Assembly: GCF_001905885.1 (NCBI RefSeq)
Contig: NZ_LIYH01000008.1
Location: 1 to 64,000 of the forward strand
Source of the DNA: Streptomyces sp. CB03234
GTDB taxonomy: Bacteria > Actinomycetota > Actinomycetes > Streptomycetales > Streptomycetaceae
Length of the DNA stretch: 64,000 bases
Direction: 5' to 3'
This document shows positions 16,543 to 25,718 of this stretch, piece after piece (positions within the stretch are counted from its first letter, which is position 1; every line of letters begins with the position of its first letter). The translations under genes were made by a program, and so were the position numbers. Under the pieces are notes generated by a model. It ran no database searches, was not told the origin of the DNA, and was given only the letters and a program-made list of their open reading frames with translations.

Positions 16543-17730
16543 GTGCTCGCGATCAGCGACCAGGGAACGCCGGCACCGGCCAAGGGATACCTCCGCGGTA
16601 CGCACCGCGTGGTGCCGCCCGAGGACACCTGGCAGCGGATCCGCCCGCAGCTCGCCCGGTACGGGGTGACCCGGGTCGCCGACGTGACCGGCCTCGACGA
16701 CATCGGCATCCCGGTCTTCCAGGCCGTACGCCCGGCCTCGCGCACCGTGTCGCTCTCCCAGGGCAAGGGCCTCACGCCCGCCGCCGCGCGAGTCTCCGCC
16801 ACCATGGAGGCCATCGAGCTCTGGCACGCCGAGAACCCACCGCCGGCGTCACGCACGTCCACCGCGCGGGCGCTGGACCTGCCGTATGAGCTCACCGCCC
16901 TCGATCTCGCCGAGGGCTCCCTGCTCCACGCCGACCTGCCCCTGCCCTGGCTGGCCGGCGAAGGGCTGCTCAGTGGGCAACCGACTCTGGTGCCGGAGCC
17001 CGCCGTACGCCTCGACCACACCTACCGCGCGGAGTGGGCACCGCCCCTCTTCCGCACCACCAGCAACGGCCTCGCCTCGGGCAACACCCTTGCCGAGGCG
17101 ACCGCCCACGCCCTCGCCGAGCTGTGTGAGCGCGACGCGCTGGCCCGGCTGCGTGCCCGGCCCCGCTCCGACTGGCACCGCCTCGACCTCGGCTCCGTCC
17201 GCGACACGGACTGTCGCTTCCTCCTCGAGCAGTACGCCACGGCCCAGGTGTCCGTCGACGTGGTGGTGGCCGAACGCGACCCGGCCTGCTTCGAGGTACG
17301 CATCCGCTCCGAGGCCCACCCGGTGACCTACACCGGCGCCGGCTGCCACCTCGACCCGGCCATCGCCCTGACCCGGGCCCTGACCGAGGCCGCCCAGAGC
17401 CGCCTCACCGCCATCGCCGGAGCCCGCGACGACCTCCCGCCGGTCCTCTACCGTACGGCCGGCGACCGTCCCCTGGTCAGGGAGGACCTCGGAACCCGGA
17501 CGACGCCATGGTGGGACGCGCCGGCAGGGGGCGACTTCGACGCCGACATCCGCGCTCTCGCCGGCTCCATCGCCGCCCGCACCGGAACCGAACCGATCCG
17601 CGTGGTCCTGCCGAGCCCGACCGGCATTCCCGTGGTCAAGGTGATCGCACCCGGCCTGGACTTCGACGACCGTACGAACGTCAGCTCCGGCGCCGGCCGG
17701 TACCGTTCCCCGGACGGAGACGCACGATGA
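16543..17730 (+). CDS. ycaO: YcaO-family cyclodehydratase-type enzyme (thioamide-forming)
   Basis: 395 residues from GTG 16543 (GGGAG upstream); TTG 16537 is an alternative. The YcaO ATP/Mg site is intact: S85-A-T-M-E89 with E92, then EATAHALAELCE (E185, E193, E196), and TEAAQSRLT (E282, Q285, R287). YcaO proteins phosphorylate a peptide amide oxygen; with a TfuA partner the outcome is replacement of that oxygen by sulfur. It has no fused E1-like/ocin-ThiF domain, so it is the standalone type. Its stop overlaps the tfuA start (ATGA). The substrate is the precursor at 16339. Confidence 0.92.
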   Translation: MLAISDQGTPAPAKGYLRGTHRVVPPEDTWQRIRPQLARYGVTRVADVTGLDDIGIPVFQAVRPASRTVSLSQGKGLTPAAARVSATMEAIELWHAENPPPASRTSTARALDLPYELTALDLAEGSLLHADLPLPWLAGEGLLSGQPTLVPEPAVRLDHTYRAEWAPPLFRTTSNGLASGNTLAEATAHALAELCERDALARLRARPRSDWHRLDLGSVRDTDCRFLLEQYATAQVSVDVVVAERDPACFEVRIRSEAHPVTYTGAGCHLDPAIALTRALTEAAQSRLTAIAGARDDLPPVLYRTAGDRPLVREDLGTRTTPWWDAPAGGDFDADIRALAGSIAARTGTEPIRVVLPSPTGIPVVKVIAPGLDFDDRTNVSSGAGRYRSPDGDAR

Positions 17731-19028
17731 GCACCACCCACGTGTACGCCGGACCCTCCCTGGACGCCGAGGCCGTCCGCGTACTGCTGCCGGACGCCGT
17801 GGTGCACCCGCCCGTCCGGCACGGGGACCTGACAGCCGGCCCGGCCGGTGCCGGGGACCGGGTGGTCATCCTGGACGGCCAGTTCTTCCAGTCCGCGTCG
17901 GTGCGCCACAAGGAGATCTGCGAGGTCATCGCCCGCGGCGCCGCCGTGTACGGGGCGGCCAGCATGGGCGCGCTGCGGGCCGCCGAGCTGGGGCCGTACG
18001 GCATGAGAGGCAGCGGCGTCGTCCACCGGCTCTACGCCACGGGGCTGATCGAACGCGACGACGAGGTGGCCCTCGTCCACACCGATGTCGGCGACGGCTC
18101 CCGGCCGCTGACCGTCGCGCTGGTCTCGGTCCGCGTCGCGCTGCGCCGGATGGTCCGCTCGCGTGTGATCGGCGCCGACGACGAGGCCCGGTTGCTGACC
18201 GCCGCCGACCACTTTCCCTTCACCGCACGCACCTGGCGGGGAATCCTCCACCAGGCAGACGGCGTGACCCGGGCGATCGCCGAGGCGGTCCGCGAGATCG
18301 TCGACGGCCCGCAGCACACCTGGGACATCAAGACCCAGGACGCCCGGGCTCTGCTGTCCCGCCTCGCGCGGACCCCGGTACCACCTCCACCCGCCACCAC
18401 GGCAGCCCGCGTGCCGACGACCGTACACATGGAGAACTGGCGGCGCGCCGCCGACTCCGACCGCCTCGCCCTCCTCACGGCAGCGCAGATCTACGCGGAC
18501 GACTACCCCCGTCTGCACCACCGGACGGTGCTCCAGCTTCTCACCGGCAAGCGCGACGAGGACATACACCTGTTGGAGCGCTACGCGGCCGACCTCGCCC
18601 GGCAGCGCGGGCTGCTGTCCGCCACCGGCCTTCGGCACTGGATCGGCACGGAGGAAGCGGCCGGCACCGACGAGCGCACCATCGCGCGAGCTCTGGTGCG
18701 TTCCTATCGCTGGTCATGCGGTTCGGCCCCGCTGCCGGCTCTCGCCGACGCCGTCCGCGCCACACCGGGCACAGCCCGCCTGTACGAGCTCATCGCCGAG
18801 GTCGACCGGCTGAACGCCCAGCTGACCGACCGTGGCTATCCCCTGCGGCGGGTCTCACGCGCCGCGCTGCACCGGCACTGCTGCCGCCACTGGAACACCG
18901 CCGCGCTCCTTCCCGCGCTCTACGACCGGGGCTTCACCGGCGTGGCGGACCTCGAAGACCGTGCCGTGCGCTTCGCCCCGCACCTGGGCCTGGCCGAACC
19001 GCCTCGGCTGCGGCTGCTGGACCGCTGA
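17727..19028 (+). CDS. tfuA: TfuA-like protein, partner of YcaO in thioamidation
   Basis: 433 residues. The N-terminal half is the TfuA core: VYAGPSLDAEAVRVLLP, VVILDGQFFQSASVRHKEI, GAAVYGAASMGALRAAELG, then YGMRGSGVVHRLYATG and DDEVALVH. TfuA is needed with YcaO for thioamide formation in thioviridamide-type pathways and in methyl-coenzyme M reductase. The C-terminal 200 residues are a helical extension beyond the minimal TfuA domain, role unknown. Translationally coupled to ycaO; 26 bp separate it from the oxygenase gene. Confidence 0.92.
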   Translation: MSTTHVYAGPSLDAEAVRVLLPDAVVHPPVRHGDLTAGPAGAGDRVVILDGQFFQSASVRHKEICEVIARGAAVYGAASMGALRAAELGPYGMRGSGVVHRLYATGLIERDDEVALVHTDVGDGSRPLTVALVSVRVALRRMVRSRVIGADDEARLLTAADHFPFTARTWRGILHQADGVTRAIAEAVREIVDGPQHTWDIKTQDARALLSRLARTPVPPPPATTAARVPTTVHMENWRRAADSDRLALLTAAQIYADDYPRLHHRTVLQLLTGKRDEDIHLLERYAADLARQRGLLSATGLRHWIGTEEAAGTDERTIARALVRSYRWSCGSAPLPALADAVRATPGTARLYELIAEVDRLNAQLTDRGYPLRRVSRAALHRHCCRHWNTAALLPALYDRGFTGVADLEDRAVRFAPHLGLAEPPRLRLLDR

Positions 19029-19054
19029 ACCCGCCCGATACAGGAGTACGTGAC

Positions 19055-20002
19055 ATGGTGCTGGACCGCCTCGTCAGCGACACCGCCGAACTGCGCCGAG
19101 CCTGGGAGAGCACACCGCTCCACTCCCGTGGCCTGGGCGACTTCGACGACGTCTTCGGCCTGGCCCTCGCCGAGGACCTGATCGTGGGCCGCGGCCTGCG
19201 GATCCCCTACCTCCGGCTGCTGCGCGACGGCGGATACGTCCCCGCGTCCCGTTTCACCCACCGCACCGGGACAGGAGCCGGCCAGGCCGACGGAGTCGCC
19301 GACCCGCACGCCGTCCTCCGCGAAATGGAACGCGGGGCGACCGTGGTGTTGCGCGGCATGGTGCGCTACTGCCCCGAAGTCGCCTCCTTCTGTGAGCGGT
19401 TGTCGGCCGAACTGGGCCTTTCCACCTCGGCAGGCGCCTACCTCACCCCGCCGCACTCGCGCGGCGCGGGTCCGCACTACGACCCCATGTCCGTCCTGGT
19501 CCGCCAAGTGCACGGGGTCAAGCACTGGCGCCTCCAGGCGCCCCCGGTGCAGTGGCCGCGTACCCTTCCCGAGCCGGGGAAGCACTACGACACCCCGGTG
19601 ATCGCCGAACTCGACCTGCGTCCGGGCGAGTCCCTCTACATCCCACGTGGCGTCGTCCACGACGCCTGGACCACCGACAGCGCTTCCGTCCACATCACCT
19701 TCAGCGGCGACACCCCGCCGATGTGGGCCGACGTCCTGCACGACCTCGTCGACCAGGCCGCCGCCATCACGCCCGCCCTGCGCGAGACCTTCCCCTGGCG
19801 CTTCGCCGACGCCCCGGACACCGTCTCCACCCGGGCCAAAGAATGTTTCGCGGCGTTGCGGGCCTTCCTCGACACCGTCGACACCGACGCACTGGCCACC
19901 CGCATCATCGACCGCCATGCCGCCCTCCCCGACCCGGCACCCCGTGGCCGGCTCGCAGCAGCCCTGGCCGGCACCCCGCTCAGCCAGGAGCCGCCCCGGT
20001 GA
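19055..20002 (+). CDS. JmjC/cupin-type (ROX-like) Fe(II)/2-oxoglutarate oxygenase
   Basis: 315 residues from ATG 19055 (CAGGAG upstream). A double-stranded beta-helix carries the metal triad H141-x-D143 (AGPHYDPMSVLVRQVHGVKHW) and H202 (YIPRGVVHDAW), as in ribosomal-oxygenase JmjC proteins such as YcfD, MINA53 and NO66. YcfD hydroxylates an Arg and MINA53/NO66 a His on the beta carbon. The precursor core here contains two adjacent His, so beta-hydroxylation of one of them is the natural inference. It is not a SAM or P450 enzyme. Its stop overlaps the exporter start. Confidence 0.85.
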   Translation: MVLDRLVSDTAELRRAWESTPLHSRGLGDFDDVFGLALAEDLIVGRGLRIPYLRLLRDGGYVPASRFTHRTGTGAGQADGVADPHAVLREMERGATVVLRGMVRYCPEVASFCERLSAELGLSTSAGAYLTPPHSRGAGPHYDPMSVLVRQVHGVKHWRLQAPPVQWPRTLPEPGKHYDTPVIAELDLRPGESLYIPRGVVHDAWTTDSASVHITFSGDTPPMWADVLHDLVDQAAAITPALRETFPWRFADAPDTVSTRAKECFAALRAFLDTVDTDALATRIIDRHAALPDPAPRGRLAAALAGTPLSQEPPR

Positions 20003-21249
20003 CGTCGACCGCCACCCGCGACACCCGCTTCCCGCGCCTCCTCGCCGCCGCCACCCTGTCCAACCTGGGCGACGGGGTCCGTGTCGTCGCCCTGCCCCTG
20101 CTGGCCGCGGCCACCACCCGCGACCCGTTCGCCGTCAGCGCCCTGACGGCCTGCGCCTTCCTGCCCTGGTTCCTCTTCGGCCTGCCGATCGGCGCCCTCG
20201 TCGACCGCAGCCGGCCGGAGACCTTCATGGCCTGGGCGAACACGGCCCGCACCGTGATACTCGCCGGGCTCTCCCTCGCCCTGCTGGCCGACGTGCGCTC
20301 CATGCCCCTGCTGTACGTGCTGGCGTTCCTACTGGGCATCGGCGAGGCCGCGTACGACAACGCCGCCCAGTCCCTCGTACCCCGCATCGTGGCGGACGAG
20401 AAGCTGGAGAAGACCAACAGCGCCCTCATCACCGCCGAACGCGTCGGCCAGGACCTGGCCGGCCCGGCCCTCGGCGGTCTGCTCTTCGCCGCCTCGCCCG
20501 TCCTGCCCTTCGGCCTGAACGCCGCCGCCATGGCCCTCGGCGTACTCCTGCTCACCCGGATCCGCACCTTCCCGCCACCGTCCCCACCCCGTGGGCCTGT
20601 CGTCCGCACGGTGGTCACCGACGCGGCGGCCGGCATGCGCTGGCTGTGGCGAGCCCCCCTCATCCGCACGATCGTCCTGACCGGCTCGGCGCTCACGTTC
20701 TTCACCATGGCCTGGGAAGCCACCCTCGTTCTGCTGGCCCGCGGCCCCATGGGTGTGTCGGAGACCGGCTACGGCATCATGCTCGCGATCGGCGCGATCG
20801 GCGGTGTCGCCGGTTCCCTGCTCACGCCGGCCCTCGTACGCCGTTTCGAGCGCCGTCCCCTCCAGATCGCCGCGATCGCTGTCACCGCGGCGCTCGACCT
20901 CGCCCTCGCGATCCACCCCCACCCCGCCCTGGCCGCCCTCGCCTGGGGTGGTACCGGAGCCGCCTTCGCCGTCTGGAACGTCCTCTCCGTCACACTGCGC
21001 CAACGCCTCGTCCCGGCCGAGCTGCTGGGCCGCGTCAACAGTGCCAACCGAACCTTCTCCATGGCCGCCGTCCCCCTCGGTGCCCTCACGGGCGGCTTCG
21101 TCGCCGACACCCTCGGCCTTCGCGCGCCCCTCTGGCTGGCGGCCGCCGCCCTGACCGTCCTGGCCTTCGCGTACGCCGTCGCCACCCGGAACAGCGTCGT
21201 CAGCAAGCCCAATCCGGGCCCCGATGACAAGGCCGGGGAGCCGCGGTGA
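19999..21249 (+). CDS. MFS exporter of the RiPP cluster
   Basis: 416 residues from GTG 19999, overlapping the oxygenase stop (GTGA). It has about 12 transmembrane helices and belongs to the MFS_3/EntS-like branch (FLLGIGEAAYDNAAQSLVPRIV; PAELLGRVNSANRTFSMAAVPLGAL). It starts TRFPRLLAAATLSNLGDGVR, typical for this branch. Position as last gene of the operon suggests export of the modified peptide and possibly self-protection. No ABC transporter or protease accompanies it. Confidence 0.9.
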   Translation: MTSTATRDTRFPRLLAAATLSNLGDGVRVVALPLLAAATTRDPFAVSALTACAFLPWFLFGLPIGALVDRSRPETFMAWANTARTVILAGLSLALLADVRSMPLLYVLAFLLGIGEAAYDNAAQSLVPRIVADEKLEKTNSALITAERVGQDLAGPALGGLLFAASPVLPFGLNAAAMALGVLLLTRIRTFPPPSPPRGPVVRTVVTDAAAGMRWLWRAPLIRTIVLTGSALTFFTMAWEATLVLLARGPMGVSETGYGIMLAIGAIGGVAGSLLTPALVRRFERRPLQIAAIAVTAALDLALAIHPHPALAALAWGGTGAAFAVWNVLSVTLRQRLVPAELLGRVNSANRTFSMAAVPLGALTGGFVADTLGLRAPLWLAAAALTVLAFAYAVATRNSVVSKPNPGPDDKAGEPR

Positions 21250-21497
21250 TCCGCGTTCGGGCAGTGGGGCCCGAGCGGGTTCCGTATCGAGGGGCGCCTC
21301 GCCGATTGGAGCGGCATGGGCGACGGGGGGACTGCTGGTTGGAGGAGGGGGTCTGGAACTCTCCGGACCTCGACCCCGTCGGTGGCGATCGTGGGCAGCC
21401 GATGGCCGGGTGCGCCGAACTGTACCTGGTCGGCGGCCGCGCCCGGTGCCGGCCCGGCGCGCGGCGGCGAATGCGAGCCCGGATACCCGGCTTCGGC

Positions 21498-21543
21498 AGG
21501 AAATCTCCGGCCTCCGCTTGGCGAAGAGGCCGGGGATTTCCCT
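21498..21543. terminator. Bidirectional terminator
   Basis: A roughly 17-bp stem (AGGAAATCTCCGGCCTC, 21498-21514, with GAGGCCGGGGATTTCCCT, 21526-21543; one mismatch) lies between the convergent RiPP operon and the peptidoglycan-binding gene, with T-rich flanks. The remainder of 21250-21594 shows no gene. Confidence 0.75.
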
Positions 21544-21594
21544 GTCCTTCGAAGTGCAATCAGCCTCGCGTGTTCCGGCGGGCTGGTGGAGGCG

Positions 21595-22002
21595 TCAGCA
21601 ATTTCCCGACAGGTCGGCCCAGGAGTTGGACCGGGCCCAGGAGTTGAGCTTGCTCCAGGTGTTCGGTCCGACAACTCCGTCGATGGTGATGTTGGAGCAG
21701 TCCTGAAGCTTCCGCACGGCCGCACGGGTGTCGGAGCCGAAGTAGCCGTCCACCGTCAGGGTCGTGTTGTACAGCGACCAGTTCAGCTCGCACTGCACCT
21801 GCTTGACGGCCAGCTTGTAGGTGTTGGGCGCGTACGACAGGGTCGGCTCGCTGCTGGTGTACTCGCAGCGGTTGGGAATGATGGCCGCGGAGGCCGAGGG
21901 AGCGGTCGCCATGGAGGCGCCCGCGGCTATGGCTCCGGCGAAGAGCAGCGATGCCGCCCCACGCGCGATTCGCCGGTGGGAGGTGCTGGGTGAAGAAGAC
22001 AT
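21595..22002 (-). CDS. Secreted peptidoglycan-binding-domain protein
   Basis: 135 residues from ATG 22002 (GGGGAATTC upstream). Signal peptide (IARGAASLLFAGAIAAGASM, cleaved near ASA-AII) followed by one PG_binding_1 domain (VKQVQCELNW, LTVDGYFGSDTRAAVRKLQD, ITIDGVVGPNTWSKL). Three Cys in the mature part plus a terminal Cys. It has no catalytic domain, so it probably binds cell wall only. Confidence 0.85.
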   Translation of the reverse strand: MSSSPSTSHRRIARGAASLLFAGAIAAGASMATAPSASAAIIPNRCEYTSSEPTLSYAPNTYKLAVKQVQCELNWSLYNTTLTVDGYFGSDTRAAVRKLQDCSNITIDGVVGPNTWSKLNSWARSNSWADLSGNC

Positions 22003-22842
22003 GAATTCCCCGTTTCTGTTCGGTCGATGGTGAGCTGGAGCGGATCCGATCGTCGGCGCGATCACTGCCGCCGGCGGCCGAGATTCCAGACAGCGAGGAT
22101 GCGGCTTTTCATGGTTCCGTGTGCCGTATGGAACTCGGACGGCTGAAGGCTGCCACACACGCACCCGGCACGCGTCAAACCAGCGCGGTAGACCCAGTGA
22201 GGTAGGCCGGTCGTCTGAATCCACCCAGCACGGTAGGTTTCGTAGCTCCGCTGCCGTCAGCACGGCGCGGCACGGTCACCGTCGCCGCGATGCGGCTGTG
22301 GATCCGCGGGCGTGCTGTCCGGCAGGTCAACCGAAGCCGGCGGCGTGTGCCGGTCTGGGCGGCCTGTTGGGTGACGGACGACGCTGCCGGACTGGGTGCC
22401 GGACTGCCTGTGCGGGCGGTCCGCGCGGGAGCCGATGGCCGGCGTCCCGAGCTCTCCCAGTCCGCACGTCCGCCTGCCTGGTGCAGAGCGTGTGGCGATG
22501 GTTCACGGGGCTGGGCTTGATTGCGTGGCTACGCAGGCGCACGGGGCGGTCGTTGTCGAAGCATCGCCTTCGGTGAATTCACGGCGGTCGTGAACGGAAA
22601 CAAGACGGTGGAGCTGGAGCAGCGGCGGGTGGAGCTGCTGCGGCGGGAGGACGAGAGCGACGGTGCGCCGCCCCGCACCAGCATTGATCGCACCAAGGGC
22701 ACGGCGTCCATCGTGTTGCCACAGGAAGCGGAGGGCCCGTGCGCTGAGGGAAACAGGCGCAGAACCGTCCGCGCTGGGGGCGTGCAAGCAGCTCACCGCG
22801 TGCCGGAACGAGCGCTCCTGGCGACGGGGGCCAGGGGGCCAG
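22003..22842. other. Gene-free stretch
   Basis: No gene could be supported on either strand. A short plus-strand stretch near 22565-22660 (FGEFTAVVNGNKTVELEQRR) looks protein-like, without start or identifiable family. The rest is uninterpreted. Confidence 0.35.
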
Positions 22843-23739
22843 TCAGGTCGGGAGGCAGTTGAGGAAGCCCGCGACGAGCGGGGCGATGTCGGGCAGGTGG
22901 TCCTCCAGCGCGAAGTGGCCCGTGGGGAACAGGTGGAGTTCCGCTTCGGGTACGTCGCGCAGGTAGGCGCGGGCGCCGGGTTCGGGGAAGAAGGGGTCGC
23001 CGGTGCCCCAGGTGATGAGGGTGGGCGGGCGGTGCTCGCGCAGCCAGGCCTGCCAGTCGGGGTAGGCGGCGATGTTGCTCTTGTAGTCGTAGGCGAGGGC
23101 GAGCTGGGCCCGCTTGCGGCCGGGCTGGTCCAGGAAGTACTGGTCGAGCAACCAGCCCTCCGGTGCGACCAGCGTGGGGTCGGCGGTTCCGCCCTCGTAC
23201 TGGGCGCGGGTGGCGGCGAGGGTGAACAGGCCCAGGATGGTCTGCTCGGCGCCGGGTGTGTCGGGGGTGAGCGCGGTGAAGTCGCGGGCGGCGTCGGACA
23301 GTCCCTCGGCGTACGCGTTGCCGTTCTGTACGACGAGTCCGGTCACCCGCTCGGGGTGGCGGAGTGCCAGGCGGAAGCCGACCGGGGCGCCGAAGTCGAA
23401 GAGGTACATGGCGTACCGGGTCAGCCCGAGTTGCTCGGTGAAGCCCTCGACGATGTCAGTCAGGCGCTCGAAGGAGTAGGTGAAGCCGTCAAGGGTGCGG
23501 GTGTGCCCGAAGCCCGGGTAGTCGGGGGCGATCAGCCGGTAGTGCCGGCCGAGGGTGTCGATCAGCCGCCGGAACTGGTGCGAGGCGGAGGGGAAACCGT
23601 GCAGGAGCAGGAGGACCGGGGCGTCGGCGCGCTCGGGCAGCGACTCCCGGTAGAACACCTCCACGCCGGCGACCTCGACGAAGCGGTGGGTGGAGCGGGC
23701 CGGCACCGGTATGCGGGGAAGGGCTGCGGGAGCGGTCAT
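22843..23739 (-). CDS. Alpha/beta-hydrolase, epoxide hydrolase/haloalkane dehalogenase type
   Basis: 298 residues from ATG 23739 (GGAGG 8 bases upstream). Motifs: LLLLHGFPSASHQFR (oxyanion HG), YLFDFGAPVGFRLALRHPERV where the nucleophile position is Asp rather than Ser, and PTGHFALEDH for the catalytic His. An Asp nucleophile is typical of epoxide hydrolases and haloalkane dehalogenases, not esterases. Cytoplasmic. It is divergent from a CGNR-family gene that probably represses it in response to the substrate. Confidence 0.85.
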   Translation of the reverse strand: MTAPAALPRIPVPARSTHRFVEVAGVEVFYRESLPERADAPVLLLLHGFPSASHQFRRLIDTLGRHYRLIAPDYPGFGHTRTLDGFTYSFERLTDIVEGFTEQLGLTRYAMYLFDFGAPVGFRLALRHPERVTGLVVQNGNAYAEGLSDAARDFTALTPDTPGAEQTILGLFTLAATRAQYEGGTADPTLVAPEGWLLDQYFLDQPGRKRAQLALAYDYKSNIAAYPDWQAWLREHRPPTLITWGTGDPFFPEPGARAYLRDVPEAELHLFPTGHFALEDHLPDIAPLVAGFLNCLPT

Positions 23740-23778
23740 TTCACATGCCTCCATGATGTGTTTACGCATTAGGTATAG

Positions 23779-23790
23779 GCGTGCGCACGC
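23779..23790. promoter_or_regulatory. Palindrome in the hydrolase/CGNR intergenic region
   Basis: GCGTGCGCACGC is a perfect 12-bp palindrome inside a wider pair CATTAG (23767-23772) and CTAATG (23790-23795). It sits where both divergent promoters must lie, so it is a likely operator for the CGNR regulator. Confidence 0.55.
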
Positions 23791-23824
23791 TAATGTGTCA
23801 ACCGACTCCTGTACCGTTAGCCAT

Positions 23825-24412
23825 ATGCGTGACAGTGAACCGCTCACCGGTGAGCCCCTGGCCCTGGACCTCGTGAACACGCGCCCCGCGACCGCCGGAG
23901 GCCGTACCGACCTGCTCGACACGCCGGAGCGCCTGGCGGCATGGCTGGCGCTGGAGGAGGCACGGATGGGCCCGGAGACGGGCGGCGACGTACCGACGGA
24001 GGCCGACCTCGCGGCCATCCACGCCGTGCGGGCCCACACCGAGAGGGCGGTGCACGCCTTGCTGCGCGGGCAGGAGCCCCCTGCCGCCGCGCTGCGCGGC
24101 CTCACCGATGCCCAGCGCGTCGCGCCCGCCGTCCGCGAACTGACGTGGGACGGCGGCAGGGTCACGCCCACGGTCCGGCGCACCGGCCCGCTCGGAATCC
24201 GCCTCGCCGCCCTGCTGGCCGAGGCCGCCGCCGACCTGCTCACCGACCCCGCCATCGGCAGGCTCAGAGAGTGCGAAGCGGACGACTGCGTGATGCTCTT
24301 CCTGCCCGCCAACCCTCGTCGCCGCTGGTGCTCCGCCGCCCGCTGCGGCAACCGCGCCCGCGTCGCACGCTATTACCAGCGCCACAAGCAGGCGGCCGGC
24401 CGGGAGCAGTAG
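23825..24412 (+). CDS. CGNR zinc-finger regulator
   Basis: 195 residues from ATG 23825. An N-terminal ABATE domain (ligand/stress-sensing; LALDLVNTRPATAGGRTDLL) is followed by the C-terminal zinc finger CEADDC-(x)n-RRRWCSAARCGNRARVARYYQRHK with all four Cys. CGNR proteins are mostly regulators of a neighbouring gene. The divergent hydrolase is the obvious target. Confidence 0.88.
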   Translation: MRDSEPLTGEPLALDLVNTRPATAGGRTDLLDTPERLAAWLALEEARMGPETGGDVPTEADLAAIHAVRAHTERAVHALLRGQEPPAAALRGLTDAQRVAPAVRELTWDGGRVTPTVRRTGPLGIRLAALLAEAAADLLTDPAIGRLRECEADDCVMLFLPANPRRRWCSAARCGNRARVARYYQRHKQAAGREQ

Positions 24413-24492
24413 GCCCGGGGCCGCCCGCCGGGCCGCGCGCTCGCCAGCAGGGCTCACGGCCCGTACGCGAAGGCACGGGGCAGGATGTGCAC

Positions 24493-24966
24493 ATGGCCAA
24501 GGACAAGAGCACATTCCTGCTGCCGCGGGGGGCGACAGGGTTCCTTCGGCCGAAGGACGGTCCCCTTCCCGATACCGACCTGCGGGCATTCCGTACCGCG
24601 CTGTACGCAGTCGCCCGTACCACCGGAGGCAGGGTGGGCGAGGTGGAGGAACAGGCGTACCCCCGCACATTCCACAGTGCGTCCGTCCACGACGGCACGG
24701 ACGAGAACATCATCCTGTGCCACGCCCATTACCCCTGGGTCGCGTTCGCCACGGAACGCCGCGACTGGTACGACGAGGAGTTCGCAGCACCGCCACCCTG
24801 GGCCCAGACCTTCACCGACGAGGGTTTTCTGGTCTTCGCCCGTGAACGGCTCACCACACCACTCTCCGGGGTGGACACTTCAGTGCTCACTCAGGGCGAA
24901 TGGCGCCAGGTTCGCTCCTACGGCATCACCACTCTGGGCGGACTGCTCTTCAACGCATGGGATTGA
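24493..24966 (+). CDS. Hypothetical protein
   Basis: 157 residues starting MAKDKSTFLL. Soluble, no signal, Trp-rich C-terminal half (YPWVAFATERRDWYDEEFAAPPPWAQTF). No family recognised; coding bias is good. It follows the CGNR gene by 80 bp and could be co-transcribed. Confidence 0.65.
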   Translation: MAKDKSTFLLPRGATGFLRPKDGPLPDTDLRAFRTALYAVARTTGGRVGEVEEQAYPRTFHSASVHDGTDENIILCHAHYPWVAFATERRDWYDEEFAAPPPWAQTFTDEGFLVFARERLTTPLSGVDTSVLTQGEWRQVRSYGITTLGGLLFNAWD

Positions 24967-25718
24967 GGGAGAGCAGGTGGTCACCTCGCCGGACCCGCCC
25001 GCGAAGCGCCGGGCGTCGTGCGCGCCCTGCTCACCGCCTGGCAGGAGAACGACGCCGCCGCGCACCACGTCCTGGCGCGTACCTCAACCGGATGGGCACC
25101 GCCGCGTCACCGGCTCTGCCCCGCATCCGCGCGGGACTCGCCCTGCTCCTCCGCAGTGGCCGCGCCGGAAGCCCCGAGAACGGCGGGGGTACGCAGCCGC
25201 TCCACGCTCCGGCGCCATGGCCGGCGCGGTACTGATCGCCCGCAGCGTGTGCGCGCCGGCGTCTCGCCCTTCCACTCGCCCTTCCACTCGGACAGCGTGG
25301 CCCTGCCACATCGGCGCCATACCGACGGTGAGATCCGCGCACGCTGCCCGCCGGTGGTGATCAGCGCGTTGACCGGCGCCAGGGGGTCACCGGCCATCGT
25401 TTTGGCCAGCACAACGGCGGCGGCCAGCGGCAGCAACGTCGCGGCGAGGGCCGCGCCGGTGTTGGCGACGTGCCGCATGTTCACCCGCCGGGATGCGTCA
25501 GAGATCATGCTGCTCATTCCAGCAGCGGCACGGCCGGGCCACATCCGGTGGCGTACTCAGTGTTCCTCCTCCCGTACTCAGCCGCCGAGAAACCCGTCCG
25601 GCCATCGCCGTCTCCCGATCGGTCGGACGGTTCCTGGCAGCCGAAGACCGGTCCCTGCGCCCTGGGGAGGGGGTCGGCGAGCACGACCGCGTCATCGCAG
25701 TTCCCGCGTCCGCTGGCA
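24967..25718. other. Decayed stretch with a possible HEAT-repeat relic
   Basis: The plus strand 25015-25200 reads, across frames, ALLTAWQEND and YLNRMGTAASPALPRIRAGL, a pattern like HEAT-type repeats of Streptomyces proteins; start and end are missing. On the minus strand near 25350-25480 one hydrophobic segment (TGAALAATLLPLAAAVVLAK) is open but continues into non-protein-like sequence. No intact gene. Confidence 0.35.
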
